NCBI GenBank assembly: GCA_035530195.1
Contig: DATKVG010000106.1
Coordinates: 1 to 37,435, forward strand
Source: JAPLKX01 sp035530195
GTDB lineage: Bacteria; Hydrogenedentota; Hydrogenedentia; Hydrogenedentales; SLHB01
Reading direction: 5' to 3'
DNA length: 37,435 nucleotides
In this document: positions 8,001 through 17,245 of the stretch, piece after piece
Layout: each line of letters begins with the position of its first letter
Position numbering within the stretch: the stretch's first letter is position 1
Notes under the pieces: generated by a model
Told to the model about the DNA's origin: nothing
What the model saw: the letters and a program-made list of their open reading frames with translations, nothing else
Database searches by the model: none
Made by a program: the position numbers and the translations under genes

Positions 8001-9149
8001 ATGCGCATTGTGATAGCCCCGGATTCGTTCAAGGAAAGCGCCTCGGCGCAACGCGTCGCCGCCGCGCTGGCCGCGGGCATTCTGCGCGTCATGCCGCAAG
8101 CGGACCTGGTGCTGGCGCCGATGGCGGACGGCGGTGAGGGTACCGTCGACGCGCTCGTGGCGGGTACCGGCGGCGTCAAGGCGACCGCTACGGTGACGGG
8201 GCCGCTGGGCGAGCCGGTAGTAGCCGAATACGGCATCCTCGGCGACGGCGTCACGGCCGTGATCGAGATGGCGGCCGCGTCGGGCCTTGCCCTGATGCCA
8301 CTGGACCGGCGCGACCCGCGCGTCACCACGACGCGCGGCACCGGCGAGTTTATCCTCGATGCGCTGGGCCGGGGTCTGCGGCGGTTCGTAATGGGCATCG
8401 GCGGCAGCGCCACCAACGACGGCGGCGCGGGGATGGCGCAGGCGCTCGGGTACCACTTGTTGGATGCGGACGGGCATGAGTTGCCGCCGGGCGGCTCGGC
8501 GCTCGCCCGGCTGGACCGTATCGACTCGTCGGGCAGGCATCCGGCGCTGGTGGAATCGGCGTTTTCCGTGGCGTGCGACGTTACCAACCCGCTTTGCGGC
8601 CCGCTGGGCGCGTCGCGCGTGTTCGGCCCGCAAAAAGGCGCCGACGAGGCCGCCGTCGAGCAACTGGACGCGGCGTTGCGCCGGTTCGGCGAGGTGGTCG
8701 CGCGCGACTTGGGCGTCCCGGTGCTCGATGTGGCGTGTGCGGGCGCGGCGGGCGGGCTTGGCGCGGGGTTGATGGCGCTTTGCAGGGCGCGGCTTATGCC
8801 CGGCGCGGAAGTGGTTGCGCAGGCATGCCGGCTCGAACAGCAGATGGCCGGCGCGGACCTCGTCGTCACGGGCGAAGGCCGGATCGACAGCCAGACCGCC
8901 GCCGGCAAAACACCGCTGGGCGTGGCGCGTATCGCCAAAAAGCTGGGAATACCCGTGGTGGCTGTGGCGGGCGCGCTCGGCGCCGGCTACGAGATCCTCT
9001 ACGAACTCGGCATCGACGCCATATTTCCAATCCAAACGCGGAAGATGACGCTCGCGGAATCAATCGCCTGTTGCGAGGATTCGCTCCAACGGACCGGGGG
9101 AAACCTGGCACGGCTGCTGCTTGCCTTGAATAACAGGCAGGCACAATGA
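8001..9149 (+). CDS. garK: Glycerate kinase (GK-II, GarK/GlxK family)
   Basis: A 382-aa cytoplasmic enzyme that phosphorylates D-glycerate, usually at the 2-position in this family, feeding lower glycolysis. The family hallmarks are the N-terminal IAPDSFKESASA, PMADGGEGTVDAL, the glycine-rich GIGGSATNDGGAGMAQALG, FGPQKGA and VTGEGRIDSQTAAGKTP. Length is normal for the family. It stands alone between an inverted-repeat element and glnE (45 bp downstream), with which it may be cotranscribed. No glyoxylate or glucarate pathway gene is adjacent, so garK is used as a family label. Confidence 0.94.
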   Translation: MRIVIAPDSFKESASAQRVAAALAAGILRVMPQADLVLAPMADGGEGTVDALVAGTGGVKATATVTGPLGEPVVAEYGILGDGVTAVIEMAAASGLALMPLDRRDPRVTTTRGTGEFILDALGRGLRRFVMGIGGSATNDGGAGMAQALGYHLLDADGHELPPGGSALARLDRIDSSGRHPALVESAFSVACDVTNPLCGPLGASRVFGPQKGADEAAVEQLDAALRRFGEVVARDLGVPVLDVACAGAAGGLGAGLMALCRARLMPGAEVVAQACRLEQQMAGADLVVTGEGRIDSQTAAGKTPLGVARIAKKLGIPVVAVAGALGAGYEILYELGIDAIFPIQTRKMTLAESIACCEDSLQRTGGNLARLLLALNNRQAQ

Positions 9150-9194
9150 GATTTGCGGATTCCAGATTAACGTGCTACGAGGCGCGATGGCTCA

Positions 9195-12167
9195 ATGGCC
9201 CCCGAAAATATAACGTTTGACGATCCCGAGTTGTCGGGCCGGCGGCTGGCCCGCCTGTTGGAACGAGGCGGGCAGGGGCTTGCCGCAAATTTTACCCGCG
9301 CCCTGTCGGAATCGGCGGAACCGGACGTGGTGCTGGTGGCGTTCGAACGGTTCCTCGATGCGACCGACGCGCCGGATGCCGTGGTCGAGCGGCTTGGCCG
9401 CGACATTACGTACGCGCGCCTCCTGGCGACCCTGTTCGACCAAAGCCATTTCCTGACGGACATCATGTGCCGCCGGCCCGAGTACGTCCCGTGGCTGGTG
9501 GACGAGGCGGAGTTCGACAACGCCCGCCCACGCGACGAGATCGCCGCCGAGATGATGCAATGGCTGGAAGGCTGCGACACGATCGAAGCCTGCGGCAGGG
9601 TCATGCGGCAGTACCGGCAGCGGGAGATCCTGCGGATCGCGGCGCGCGAGGTGTTTGTGCACGTCCCGCTGGCGTCGCTGACCGAGGACCTGTCCAACCT
9701 CGCGGACGCGGCGCTCGATGTGGCCATCCGGGTTGGGTCGCGCCACCTCGAACTGCGATACGGCAAGCCCGTTCTGCGAGAGCCGCCCGGCGAAACGCGC
9801 GACGCCGGGTTCGCCGTAATCGGCATGGGCAAACTGGGCGGCCGCGAACTCAATTTCAGTTCGGACATCGACCTGCTGTTCCTGTACGCCGATGAGACAG
9901 AAACGACCGGCGGCACGTCCGGCACGGCCAGCACGCTGGACTATTTTCACAAGCTCGGCGAGCACATCATCAAGCTCGTGAGCGAGCAGACGGCGGAGGG
10001 CCACCTGTTCCGGATCGACATGCGGCTGCGTCCGTACGGCCGGACGAGCCCGCTGGCGATCAGCCTGGCGCGGGCGCTCGAATACTACAGCGCGTATGCG
10101 CAGGCGTGGGAGCGCCAGGCCCTCATCAAGGCAAGGCCGTGCGCGGGCGACCTGGCGCTGGGCGAGCGGTTTATCGAAGCAACGCGCCCGTTCGTGTTTC
10201 CACGCTATTTCGACGACGCCACGCTGGACGAAATCCGGCAAATCAAACAACAAACCGAGGCCATCGTGGCCGACAAAGGCCAGGCCGGCATCGAGGTCAA
10301 ACTCGGCCGCGGCGGCATCCGCGACATCGAGTTCACCGTGCAGATGCTCCAGATGCTCAACGGCGGCCGGATGCCGGACCTCCGCACCCGCAGCACACTC
10401 GACGCGATCCGGGCGCTGGGGTTGCGCGGCCATCTCAGCCCGTTCGAAGCGACTGCCCTCGCCAGCCACTACACGTTCCTGCGCGGCGTCGAGCACCGCC
10501 TCCAGATCGAAGGAAGCCAGCAACGCCACGTCCTGCCGCCCGAGGGCCGGCCGCTTGACCGGTTCGCGCGCCGGCTCGGATACAAAACCGGCGATTCGTT
10601 CATGGCGGGGTACCGCGACAAAACGCGCGAGGCCCGAGCCATACTCGACAAGTTTCTCACCACGGAAGGCGCCGGAACGCTGTGGACATATGACCTGCTC
10701 AGCCCCCAGGCCGAAGGCCGGATCGGCATCGAGCGCCTCGTCCAATACGGATTCCGCGACCCGCAAAAGGCGCGGGCTGAACTGATACATCTCAGCGCCG
10801 GGCCGGAAGATCAACCCTACCCGTTTCACGTGCGTCAGCAGTTCGCGGCGATTGCGCCGGCGCTGCTCGATATGCTGGCGGAATCGGGCGACCCCGACGC
10901 CAACCTCGTGCGGCTGGGCCGGATCCTGGCCAACCTGCGCGCGCCGGGGTCCGTTTATGAAACGCTCAAAAGCAACCCCCCGTTCTGCCACTACCTGGTG
11001 ACGCTGGTATCGAACAGCGAGTACCTCACCGAGATTCTGATCCGGGATCCCGGCCTGTTCGACGTGTTCGGGTCGCGCACGGTGCTCGACCGGGCCCCGT
11101 CTCTCGAAGAGCTGCGGGCCCAATTGGCCTTGCTGAGGAGCGCGTACGATCCGGCGGCGGCCCCGTACCGGTTCCGGGACGAGCAGGTGCTGCGGGTGGG
11201 GATGCGGGAGTTGTTCGCGGGTGCCAGCGTAGTCGAGATCGGGCAGGAACTGACGCGGGTGGCCGAGGTGCTGCTCGAATATGCGCTAGAACAGGCGCAG
11301 GCGGACGTCGTGCAGCGGCATGGTCCGGCTTCCGGCCCGTTTGCCATTTTGGCCCTTGGCAAGTTCGGCGGCGGGGAAATGGGCTACGGCAGCGACCTCG
11401 ACCTGACGTTCGTGTACGGCAGCGAAGCCACAATTGAAAGCGGCATGGCGCCCTCGGAGTATTACGCGGCGCTGGCCTCGCGCGTCATCCAGTGCCTCAA
11501 AGGCCACACGCGCTACGGCACCCTCTACGACATCGACGCGCGCCTCCGGCCCGACGGCAAGAAGGGCGTGCTCGCCGTCAGCCGGAGCCGGTTGAGCGAG
11601 TATTACCTGACGGAAGCGCAGGCATGGGAACGGCTGGCACTGATAAAAGCGCGGGCCGTTGCGGGCGACTTGGAATTCGCGAACGAGGTGGAAACCAATG
11701 CGCGGGATATCGCGTTCAGTCTGCCGCTGACACCCGAGTCGCTGGCCGAAATCACCGAGATCCGCCGCAAGATCGTCCACGGCGCATCCCCGCACGACCT
11801 GAAAAAAGCCGAGGGCGGGCTCACTGATCTCGAGTTTATCGTGCGGCTGCTGCAACTTCGGAACGCGGTCGAGTGGCCGGACCTCAAGCGCGGCGACGTC
11901 GTCGGCGCGCTGGACGTGCTCGGGCGCCATCAGTTATTGCCGGAAGCTCATTGGCGGGGCCTGCACGACGCGTACCTGCTGTTGCGGCGGATTGAAAACA
12001 GGATCCGGATGATGCATGGACGGTCAGAGAGCACCTTGCCGGACGCCAAGGAGGATCTCGATGATCTATCGCGGCGCCTCGACATGCCCGACGTCGCCGA
12101 GCGCGTCCGCGAAACCCGGCAGACCGTGCGCGCGGCCTACGACGACGCCTCGCGCTTGATCCGCTGA
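9195..12167 (+). CDS. glnE: Bifunctional glutamine synthetase adenylyltransferase/adenylyl-removing enzyme
   Basis: A 990-aa protein that adenylylates glutamine synthetase (inactivation) and removes AMP by phosphorolysis, answering to PII and glutamine. It has the two nucleotidyltransferase halves: GMGKLGGRELNFSSDIDLLF near residues 208-227 (adenylyl-removing half) and ALGKFGGGEMGYGSDLDLTF near 718-737 (adenylyltransferase half), each followed by the RLRPYGRTSPLA / RLRPDGKKGVLA and QAWERxALIKAR motifs. Length is close to the E. coli enzyme. The start has only GAGG 12 nt upstream. Neither glnA nor glnB lies in the window. Its last 31 bp overlap the end of the opposite-strand oxidase gene. Confidence 0.96.
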   Translation: MAPENITFDDPELSGRRLARLLERGGQGLAANFTRALSESAEPDVVLVAFERFLDATDAPDAVVERLGRDITYARLLATLFDQSHFLTDIMCRRPEYVPWLVDEAEFDNARPRDEIAAEMMQWLEGCDTIEACGRVMRQYRQREILRIAAREVFVHVPLASLTEDLSNLADAALDVAIRVGSRHLELRYGKPVLREPPGETRDAGFAVIGMGKLGGRELNFSSDIDLLFLYADETETTGGTSGTASTLDYFHKLGEHIIKLVSEQTAEGHLFRIDMRLRPYGRTSPLAISLARALEYYSAYAQAWERQALIKARPCAGDLALGERFIEATRPFVFPRYFDDATLDEIRQIKQQTEAIVADKGQAGIEVKLGRGGIRDIEFTVQMLQMLNGGRMPDLRTRSTLDAIRALGLRGHLSPFEATALASHYTFLRGVEHRLQIEGSQQRHVLPPEGRPLDRFARRLGYKTGDSFMAGYRDKTREARAILDKFLTTEGAGTLWTYDLLSPQAEGRIGIERLVQYGFRDPQKARAELIHLSAGPEDQPYPFHVRQQFAAIAPALLDMLAESGDPDANLVRLGRILANLRAPGSVYETLKSNPPFCHYLVTLVSNSEYLTEILIRDPGLFDVFGSRTVLDRAPSLEELRAQLALLRSAYDPAAAPYRFRDEQVLRVGMRELFAGASVVEIGQELTRVAEVLLEYALEQAQADVVQRHGPASGPFAILALGKFGGGEMGYGSDLDLTFVYGSEATIESGMAPSEYYAALASRVIQCLKGHTRYGTLYDIDARLRPDGKKGVLAVSRSRLSEYYLTEAQAWERLALIKARAVAGDLEFANEVETNARDIAFSLPLTPESLAEITEIRRKIVHGASPHDLKKAEGGLTDLEFIVRLLQLRNAVEWPDLKRGDVVGALDVLGRHQLLPEAHWRGLHDAYLLLRRIENRIRMMHGRSESTLPDAKEDLDDLSRRLDMPDVAERVRETRQTVRAAYDDASRLIR

Positions 12168-12859
12168 CCGCCCCCGCCGTTTTTCAGCCGCTCCAATTCT
12201 TCGAGCGAATCGTACATATGGTCGCGCTCATCGAGCGCGATTCGGCGCATCAGGTCGCCCAGCGTTTTCTGGCGCGGGTAAAACTTGAAGTAATGCGAGT
12301 CCAGCAGCTCGTCGTCCCATTCGGGGTGCTCTTTGGACATCTTCATGTACTCGTGTTCGGCATGCGATTCGAACGCCGCGTTCATCGAAAATGACCACGA
12401 CGGCCGGACTCTGTACATGATGCGCGTAAGGCAGTAATAGGTGAACGCCAGCAGGCGCGGCATCAGGCTCATCCGAAACCAACCCTGTTTCAACCCTTTC
12501 TGCCTCATGATGTCTTCAACAAGCATCAGGTGCCACTGCTCGTTGTCCTGCAAGTCCCGGCCCATCTCGATGTGGCGCAACGGCAGTTCGTTGTCCTGCA
12601 CCGTCCCGTATTTCGACGATGAGTAGGCCCGCGACAGGCGCAAATACCCGCCCCATTCCCACGCCCAGTAGGGGTATCGCGCCAGGATCTCGAGCACTTT
12701 CACCTTCGGCAGCGTCCGCGCCCGGCCATACAGGATGTCGAACGTCAAAAACATCGATTTCAGGATCAAGTTCGCCGGCAAGGTCGGCGTCGACAACGTC
12801 CGCTCCTGCTCTTCCTTCAAATCAACATCCCGGCCCCGCGTAAACTGGTATTTAACCAT
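12137..12859 (-). CDS. Alternative oxidase-like di-iron membrane protein (AOX/PTOX family)
   Basis: A 240-aa protein matching the motif order of alternative and plastid terminal oxidases, which oxidise quinol and reduce O2 to water at the membrane without proton pumping. All six di-iron ligand positions are recognisable: E57 in VLEILARYPY (LET motif), E107 and H110 in NEQWHLM (NERMHL motif), E164 in FESHAEHEY (LEEEA motif), E211 and H214 in LDERDHM (RADEAHH motif). The amphipathic stretch at about 130-150 is the expected monotopic membrane anchor. GGGAG lies 8 nt before the ATG and a TATACT -10 box further upstream. The family call rests on motif order; a related di-iron hydroxylase (DMQ hydroxylase-like) is the alternative. 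The 3' end overlaps glnE by 31 bp. Confidence 0.75.
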   Translation of the reverse strand: MVKYQFTRGRDVDLKEEQERTLSTPTLPANLILKSMFLTFDILYGRARTLPKVKVLEILARYPYWAWEWGGYLRLSRAYSSSKYGTVQDNELPLRHIEMGRDLQDNEQWHLMLVEDIMRQKGLKQGWFRMSLMPRLLAFTYYCLTRIMYRVRPSWSFSMNAAFESHAEHEYMKMSKEHPEWDDELLDSHYFKFYPRQKTLGDLMRRIALDERDHMYDSLEELERLKNGGGGQRIKREASS

Positions 12860-12948
12860 AGCTCAACTCCCGGCAATGTCCGGCAACAGTATACCCCCCC
12901 CAATAAACCAGCCGGGAACCAAGAAATATTCCCAGCCACTCCGCCGCC

Positions 12949-13029
12949 GTAGAAGCGGCGTCCTCGCCGCTCTGCCACCCTGCCGCAGGTTTTGGCTGTG
13001 CGACAAAGCGGCGGGGACGCCGCTTCTAC
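12949..13029. repeat. Double-hairpin inverted repeat immediately 3' of a minus-strand gene
   Basis: Arm 12949-12971 (starting GTAGAAGCGGCG) pairs with 13007-13029 with one mismatch (22 of 23). Each arm is also a hairpin by itself (AGCGGCG TCCT CGCCGCT), so the unit can form a cruciform or two stem-loops. It ends 4 bp before the stop of the minus-strand gene at 13034. A related element lies downstream of glyA. Confidence 0.85.
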
Positions 13030-13033
13030 TGGA

Positions 13034-14233
13034 TCACTCAGGCTCAGGCACGGGTGGCGCTGTTGGCCGCATCGATTCGATTGCATTGATTATGGAAAAT
13101 GTCCTCGGCGTCGCGGGCCATTCGCCGGGGTATTTGAGGAATTCGACATGCCCGTCCATATAAAGCACGTTGATGCCGCCCGCCTTCTCGTGATTTCCCA
13201 GGCACTCGATCATCACCGGGATCTCCGCCTGCGCAACCGCCCGCGCCACGCGTTCGTCCGTGTACTCTTGAAGGCTTTCCCTGTACACGTCTTCAACGCC
13301 CTCCCGCAGCCGCAACATCTTATCGCCCCCGCCGCTGCCGCGCCCCGGCGGCGCCGGCAAATCTTCGTCGAACGGCAGTCCCGCCGCGACGCGTTCCTGG
13401 TAGCACTCGAAGAACGTTTCAAACTCGTCGCTGTTTCGGGTGACGTAGCCCAGGTAGGCGTAACTGGACGCGTCAAATGCTTCCTGGACAACCGCGGGCG
13501 CCGGTTTTGCGGGATCCCATCCGGCGCTCTGGGGGCATGTCAGGAGTCTGAGGTCGAAAAAGTATTCTGAGCAAATCGGGCTCTTGTAGCCTTGCCCGAT
13601 GTTGGCCATGGATAAGTAGCCGGGCCGGGACGACAATTCCGGGTAGATTCCGCCGTTTTCATTGCCGAACATCTTGCAGACCAGCCCGAGCTGTTTCAGG
13701 TTGTTCTGACAGTTTTCACGGTGGCCATTCGTCCGGGAACGCGTGAGTGCGGGAAACACAAACGCCGCCACCAGCAGCATCACGATCACAACGACAATGG
13801 AGTCCCGGGCGCCGCCGACTTCGATGCTGCCGATTTGCACTATGCGGAAGATGATGGCCGCAAACGCAAACACTATTGTCGAAGCAATTAGAAAGACCGT
13901 TAGAATCAGCACATGCTCGGGCAAGAAGCCTTCCGCGCCCGCCCGTACGAAATGCATCGACGCAAAGCCCGCGGCCAGGACGCCGAACACCGAAAGTTTG
14001 CACATGTAACCTAACCGCCGGCTCGCCCGGGCGTAGCGCACCTCCCGGTCTTCCTCCCGCACGAACAGAAGGTGCGAGAGCATAACGGCAAACCCAAGCG
14101 GCCCAACCAAAAAGCTGGCGATCAAGACTTCTTCCGAAAACAAGCCCGGGTAGGGAATCAGCCGCACAACCGCGGCAAATAACAGCGGAAACAACCAAGC
14201 CAGCAGCACCAGAAGTTTCCTAATTCGCGACAT
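13034..14233 (-). CDS. Membrane protein with fused DUF1559-type pseudopilin domain
   Basis: A 399-aa protein; start placed at 14233 because AGGAGG precedes this ATG by about 8 nt. Residues about 5-140 hold roughly four hydrophobic helices. A fifth helix (near 145-170, IVVVIVMLLVAAFVFPAL) is followed by SRTNGHRENCQNNLKQLG and later by GGINVLYMDGHVEFLKYPGEWP, the standard body and end of DUF1559/H-X9-DG pseudopilins. The prepilin leader and FTLVE motif are absent; the pseudopilin helix has instead become an internal TM helix of a polytopic protein. It therefore cannot be processed or assembled like a normal pseudopilin and may be a platform or minor component. Function unknown. Confidence 0.72.
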   Translation of the reverse strand: MSRIRKLLVLLAWLFPLLFAAVVRLIPYPGLFSEEVLIASFLVGPLGFAVMLSHLLFVREEDREVRYARASRRLGYMCKLSVFGVLAAGFASMHFVRAGAEGFLPEHVLILTVFLIASTIVFAFAAIIFRIVQIGSIEVGGARDSIVVVIVMLLVAAFVFPALTRSRTNGHRENCQNNLKQLGLVCKMFGNENGGIYPELSSRPGYLSMANIGQGYKSPICSEYFFDLRLLTCPQSAGWDPAKPAPAVVQEAFDASSYAYLGYVTRNSDEFETFFECYQERVAAGLPFDEDLPAPPGRGSGGGDKMLRLREGVEDVYRESLQEYTDERVARAVAQAEIPVMIECLGNHEKAGGINVLYMDGHVEFLKYPGEWPATPRTFSIINAIESMRPTAPPVPEPE

Positions 14234-14331
14234 CTCCGAACCTCCTACTTTCCGGCCACGCAAGTATATCATCAGTCAATACGCTCAACATTTGCTCCAG
14301 GTTCAAAAAAAACTTCAATTAGGAAAGCGGG

Positions 14332-14375
14332 AAATCAGGAAGTACTGAATTCCTGTTTTCCTTAGTTCCTGATTT
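14332..14375. promoter_or_regulatory. 10-bp dyad upstream of the beta-helix gene
   Basis: AAATCAGGAA (14332-14341) and TTCCTGATTT (14366-14375) form a perfect dyad with a 24-bp spacer that itself contains further CCTG/AGGA words (GAATTCCTG). It lies 64 bp before the start codon at 14440. It could be an operator, an mRNA hairpin or one more dispersed repeat. Confidence 0.45.
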
Positions 14376-14439
14376 AAAGACTGTTTTGAGGTTTTGCCGG
14401 AAATCTTTTAGACTGCGGCGAGCAAACAGGAGAAACGCC

Positions 14440-17091
14440 ATGCGAGCAATCTTGTTCTTTTTTACCGGATCCCTTTTTCTGGGTTTCGGGGCGGCGGCGG
14501 ATTTGGTGATTACGGTCGGCCCGGATGGAGATCATGCGAGTCTCGTTGAGGCGCGCGATGCGGTGCGCGAGTTGAAGTCGCAGGGCAAGCTGACGGCGCC
14601 GGTGCGGGTGGTTGTGGCCGATGGGACGTACCGCATCACGGAGCCGGTGGTGTTCACGCCGGAAGATTCCGGGACGGTGGACGCGCCAGTTACTTACGAG
14701 GCGGCCGAGCGCGCGCGGCCCGTGATCTCCGGGGGGCGCGTCGTTACCGGGTGGAAGCAGGAGGGCGACTTCTGGGTGGCCGACATCCCCGAGGCCGCCA
14801 ACCATGGGCTCGACTTCGGCGCGTTGTGGGTAAACGGCGAGCGGCGTGTGCCTGCGCGGATGCCCAACTCGCGCCATCCGGCCGGCGATTTTCCGCAGGA
14901 AGATGAGGAGTTCAGGACTGCCGGCCCCGTCGTCACCAAGGACGCGAATGGGAAAGACGTCAAGAGCGACATGAAGTTTCAATATCGCGAGGGTGACATC
15001 CAGAACTGGTCCGACCTCAAGGATGCCTACGTGGTTGTCTTCCACTCCTGGGCCGCCAGCATCCTGCGAGTCAGCAATCTCGACGAGCAGAATCACATTG
15101 TCGAGTTCACCGGCCCCGCCCGCTGGCACTACGGCTATTGGCAGCCCGATCAGCGCTATTTCATCTCGGGGATCTTTGCCGCGCTCGACCAGCCCGGCGA
15201 GTGGTACCTCAACCGTGAAACGGGCAAGCTTTATTACTACCCGATGCCGGGCGAAGACATGGCCACGGTTGAGGCGGTCATTCCCGTCGCGCACCAACTG
15301 CTGGTGCTCGAAGGCAAACCGGCGCAGGGCATGTTCATCGACAACCTGCATTTCAAGGGCCTCGCGTTCCAGCACACCGAGTACACCATCGAGCGCGAAG
15401 GGCACAGCGACGCGCAGGCGGCGGTCAGGGTGCCCGCGTCCGTGCAGTTTACCGGCGCGCGCAACTGCTCCGTCGAGAACTGCGAGATCGCCCATACCGG
15501 CAACTACGGCGTCTGGTTCCGTACGGGCAGCAAGGACTGCAAGATGCTGCATTGCGAACTGACCGACCTCGGTGCGGGCGGTGTGCGCATCGGCGAACAG
15601 GGCAATCCGCCCAGCGAAAATGAGGCGTGCGGGTATATCACGGTTGACAACTGCTTCATCCACGACGGCGGGAGGATCTTCCGCGAAGCTGTGGGCGTGT
15701 TCATTCTGCGGAGTTCGTACAACACGGTCTCACACAGCGAGATTTGCGACTTCCGCTATTCGGGCATGTCGATCGGGTGGTCTTGGGGATACGCTGAAAG
15801 CAGCGCCAACCACAACGTCGTCGAGTTCTGCAAGATTCACGATTGCGGGCGCGGCCAACTCAACGACATGGGCGCCATCTACACGCTGGGCATATCACCC
15901 GGCACCGTGTTGCGCGGCAATCTGATGCACGACATCATCTCGCACCCGCGCCTGTACGGCGGCTGGGGCATCTATTTTGACGAGGGCAGCACCGGCATCG
16001 TCGCCGAGAAAAACGTCGTCTATAACACGAGCACCGGCACGTTCCACCAGCATTACGGCAAGGAAAACGTTGTGCGCAACAACATCCTGGCCTACTCGCG
16101 TATCGAGCAACTCATCCGCAGCCGCGACGAGGAACATCTCTCATTCACGTTCGAAAACAACATCGTGTTCTTCAACAACGGCCGGCTGCTGGGCAGCACC
16201 TGGAAAAACGGCAATTACCGGCTCGACAAAAACGTGTACTGGGACGAGTTAGGCCACGAATTCGAGTTTGCCGGCATGACGTTCGACGAGTGGAAAGCAA
16301 AAGGCTACGATGTCAACAGCGTAATCGCCGACCCGCTGTTCGTCGACCCGCACGCGGCCAATTTCCGGCTCAAACCGGAATCGCCCGCGTTCGCGCTGGG
16401 CTTCCAGCCGTTCGATATCTCAACCGCGGGCCTGTATGGCGAGCCCGAGTGGGTGCAGAAACCGAGCCTGATTCCGCGCGAACCGTTTACGCCGCCCGCG
16501 CCGCCTTCGCCCACGCTCATCAGCGACGATTTCGAATCCACACCCGCCGGGACCGCCGCCGCCGGAGCCACCACCAGCGAAGAAGCCCCCGCCTCCATCA
16601 GAGTGACCGCTGAGGCCGCCGCGTCGGGCAAGCAATCTCTCAAGTTTCAAGACGCGCCCGGCCTCAAGCACGCCTATGACCCGCACCTAATCTACCAGCC
16701 TCGGTTGAGGTCCGGCGTGGCCGCCGGCAGTTTCAATGTGCGCGTCGAGCCGGGGGCTGTATTCTTCCACGAGTGGCGCGACAACAGCAGCCCGTATCGC
16801 ATCGGCCCGAGCATCTGGATCGATGCCGCGGGCAAAATGTCGGCCGGCGGCAAAGAACTCATGACCGTACCGCACGGCCAGTGGGTCGGCATCCGTATCG
16901 AATGCGGTATGGGCCGAAAGGCCGACGGCACGTACAAGCTGGAAGTGAAACTACCGGATCAACCCGCGCAGAACTTCGACCTGCCGCTCATAAACGACCA
17001 GTTCCGCCGGCTCGAGTGGTTTGGCTTTGTCTCGAATGCCGACGCCGTGACAACCATCTACCTCGATGACGTTAATCTCAGCATGCAATAG
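14440..17091 (+). CDS. Secreted right-handed parallel beta-helix protein with LamG-like C-terminus (GH141-like)
   Basis: An 883-aa protein; the ATG at 14440 follows AGGAG by 7 nt, better than the in-frame ATG 54 nt upstream. Signal peptide about 1-20 (AAA/D). Residues about 25-120 match the N-terminal cap of GH141-type and similar polysaccharide-acting beta-helix proteins (VVADGTYRITEPVVFTPEDSG..PVTYEAA..PVISGG). About 300-560 are beta-helix rungs with repeated N-x-V/I and D-N-C patterns (CSVENCEIAHTGNYGV, VDNCFIHDGG, EFCKIHDCG). About 690-883 is a LamG/concanavalin-like sandwich ending in IYLDDVNL. It probably cleaves a complex polysaccharide outside the cytoplasm. The GH141 label is by overall resemblance; catalytic residues not assigned. 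Confidence 0.82.
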   Translation: MRAILFFFTGSLFLGFGAAADLVITVGPDGDHASLVEARDAVRELKSQGKLTAPVRVVVADGTYRITEPVVFTPEDSGTVDAPVTYEAAERARPVISGGRVVTGWKQEGDFWVADIPEAANHGLDFGALWVNGERRVPARMPNSRHPAGDFPQEDEEFRTAGPVVTKDANGKDVKSDMKFQYREGDIQNWSDLKDAYVVVFHSWAASILRVSNLDEQNHIVEFTGPARWHYGYWQPDQRYFISGIFAALDQPGEWYLNRETGKLYYYPMPGEDMATVEAVIPVAHQLLVLEGKPAQGMFIDNLHFKGLAFQHTEYTIEREGHSDAQAAVRVPASVQFTGARNCSVENCEIAHTGNYGVWFRTGSKDCKMLHCELTDLGAGGVRIGEQGNPPSENEACGYITVDNCFIHDGGRIFREAVGVFILRSSYNTVSHSEICDFRYSGMSIGWSWGYAESSANHNVVEFCKIHDCGRGQLNDMGAIYTLGISPGTVLRGNLMHDIISHPRLYGGWGIYFDEGSTGIVAEKNVVYNTSTGTFHQHYGKENVVRNNILAYSRIEQLIRSRDEEHLSFTFENNIVFFNNGRLLGSTWKNGNYRLDKNVYWDELGHEFEFAGMTFDEWKAKGYDVNSVIADPLFVDPHAANFRLKPESPAFALGFQPFDISTAGLYGEPEWVQKPSLIPREPFTPPAPPSPTLISDDFESTPAGTAAAGATTSEEAPASIRVTAEAAASGKQSLKFQDAPGLKHAYDPHLIYQPRLRSGVAAGSFNVRVEPGAVFFHEWRDNSSPYRIGPSIWIDAAGKMSAGGKELMTVPHGQWVGIRIECGMGRKADGTYKLEVKLPDQPAQNFDLPLINDQFRRLEWFGFVSNADAVTTIYLDDVNLSMQ

Positions 17092-17142
17092 GCTTCTTAT
17101 CCGTCCGATCGGTCCGATCGGTCCTATGTTCTTCTCCCAGCC

Positions 17143-17162
17143 AGGGCGGCTGAAGCCGCCCT
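17143..17162 (+). terminator. Hairpin, candidate terminator of the beta-helix gene
   Basis: AGGGCGGC, TGAA loop, GCCGCCCT, then TTC. The 8-bp perfect GC-rich stem starts 51 bp after the beta-helix stop and lies before thrS. The T-run is short. The preceding stretch at 17103-17123 repeats GATCGGTCC. Confidence 0.5.
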
Positions 17163-17245
17163 TTCAAATGTGGTAATATGCCTGGATATGCATAGGTTTC
17201 TTATATTCTTGAATTCTAATCGATCGCGTCGGGAGCTGAAGTCGC

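Noticed and set aside
9192..11123. 643-aa minus-strand frame opposite glnE
   Set aside because: It is an antisense shadow of a clear GlnE with GC-skewed composition and no recognisable motif.
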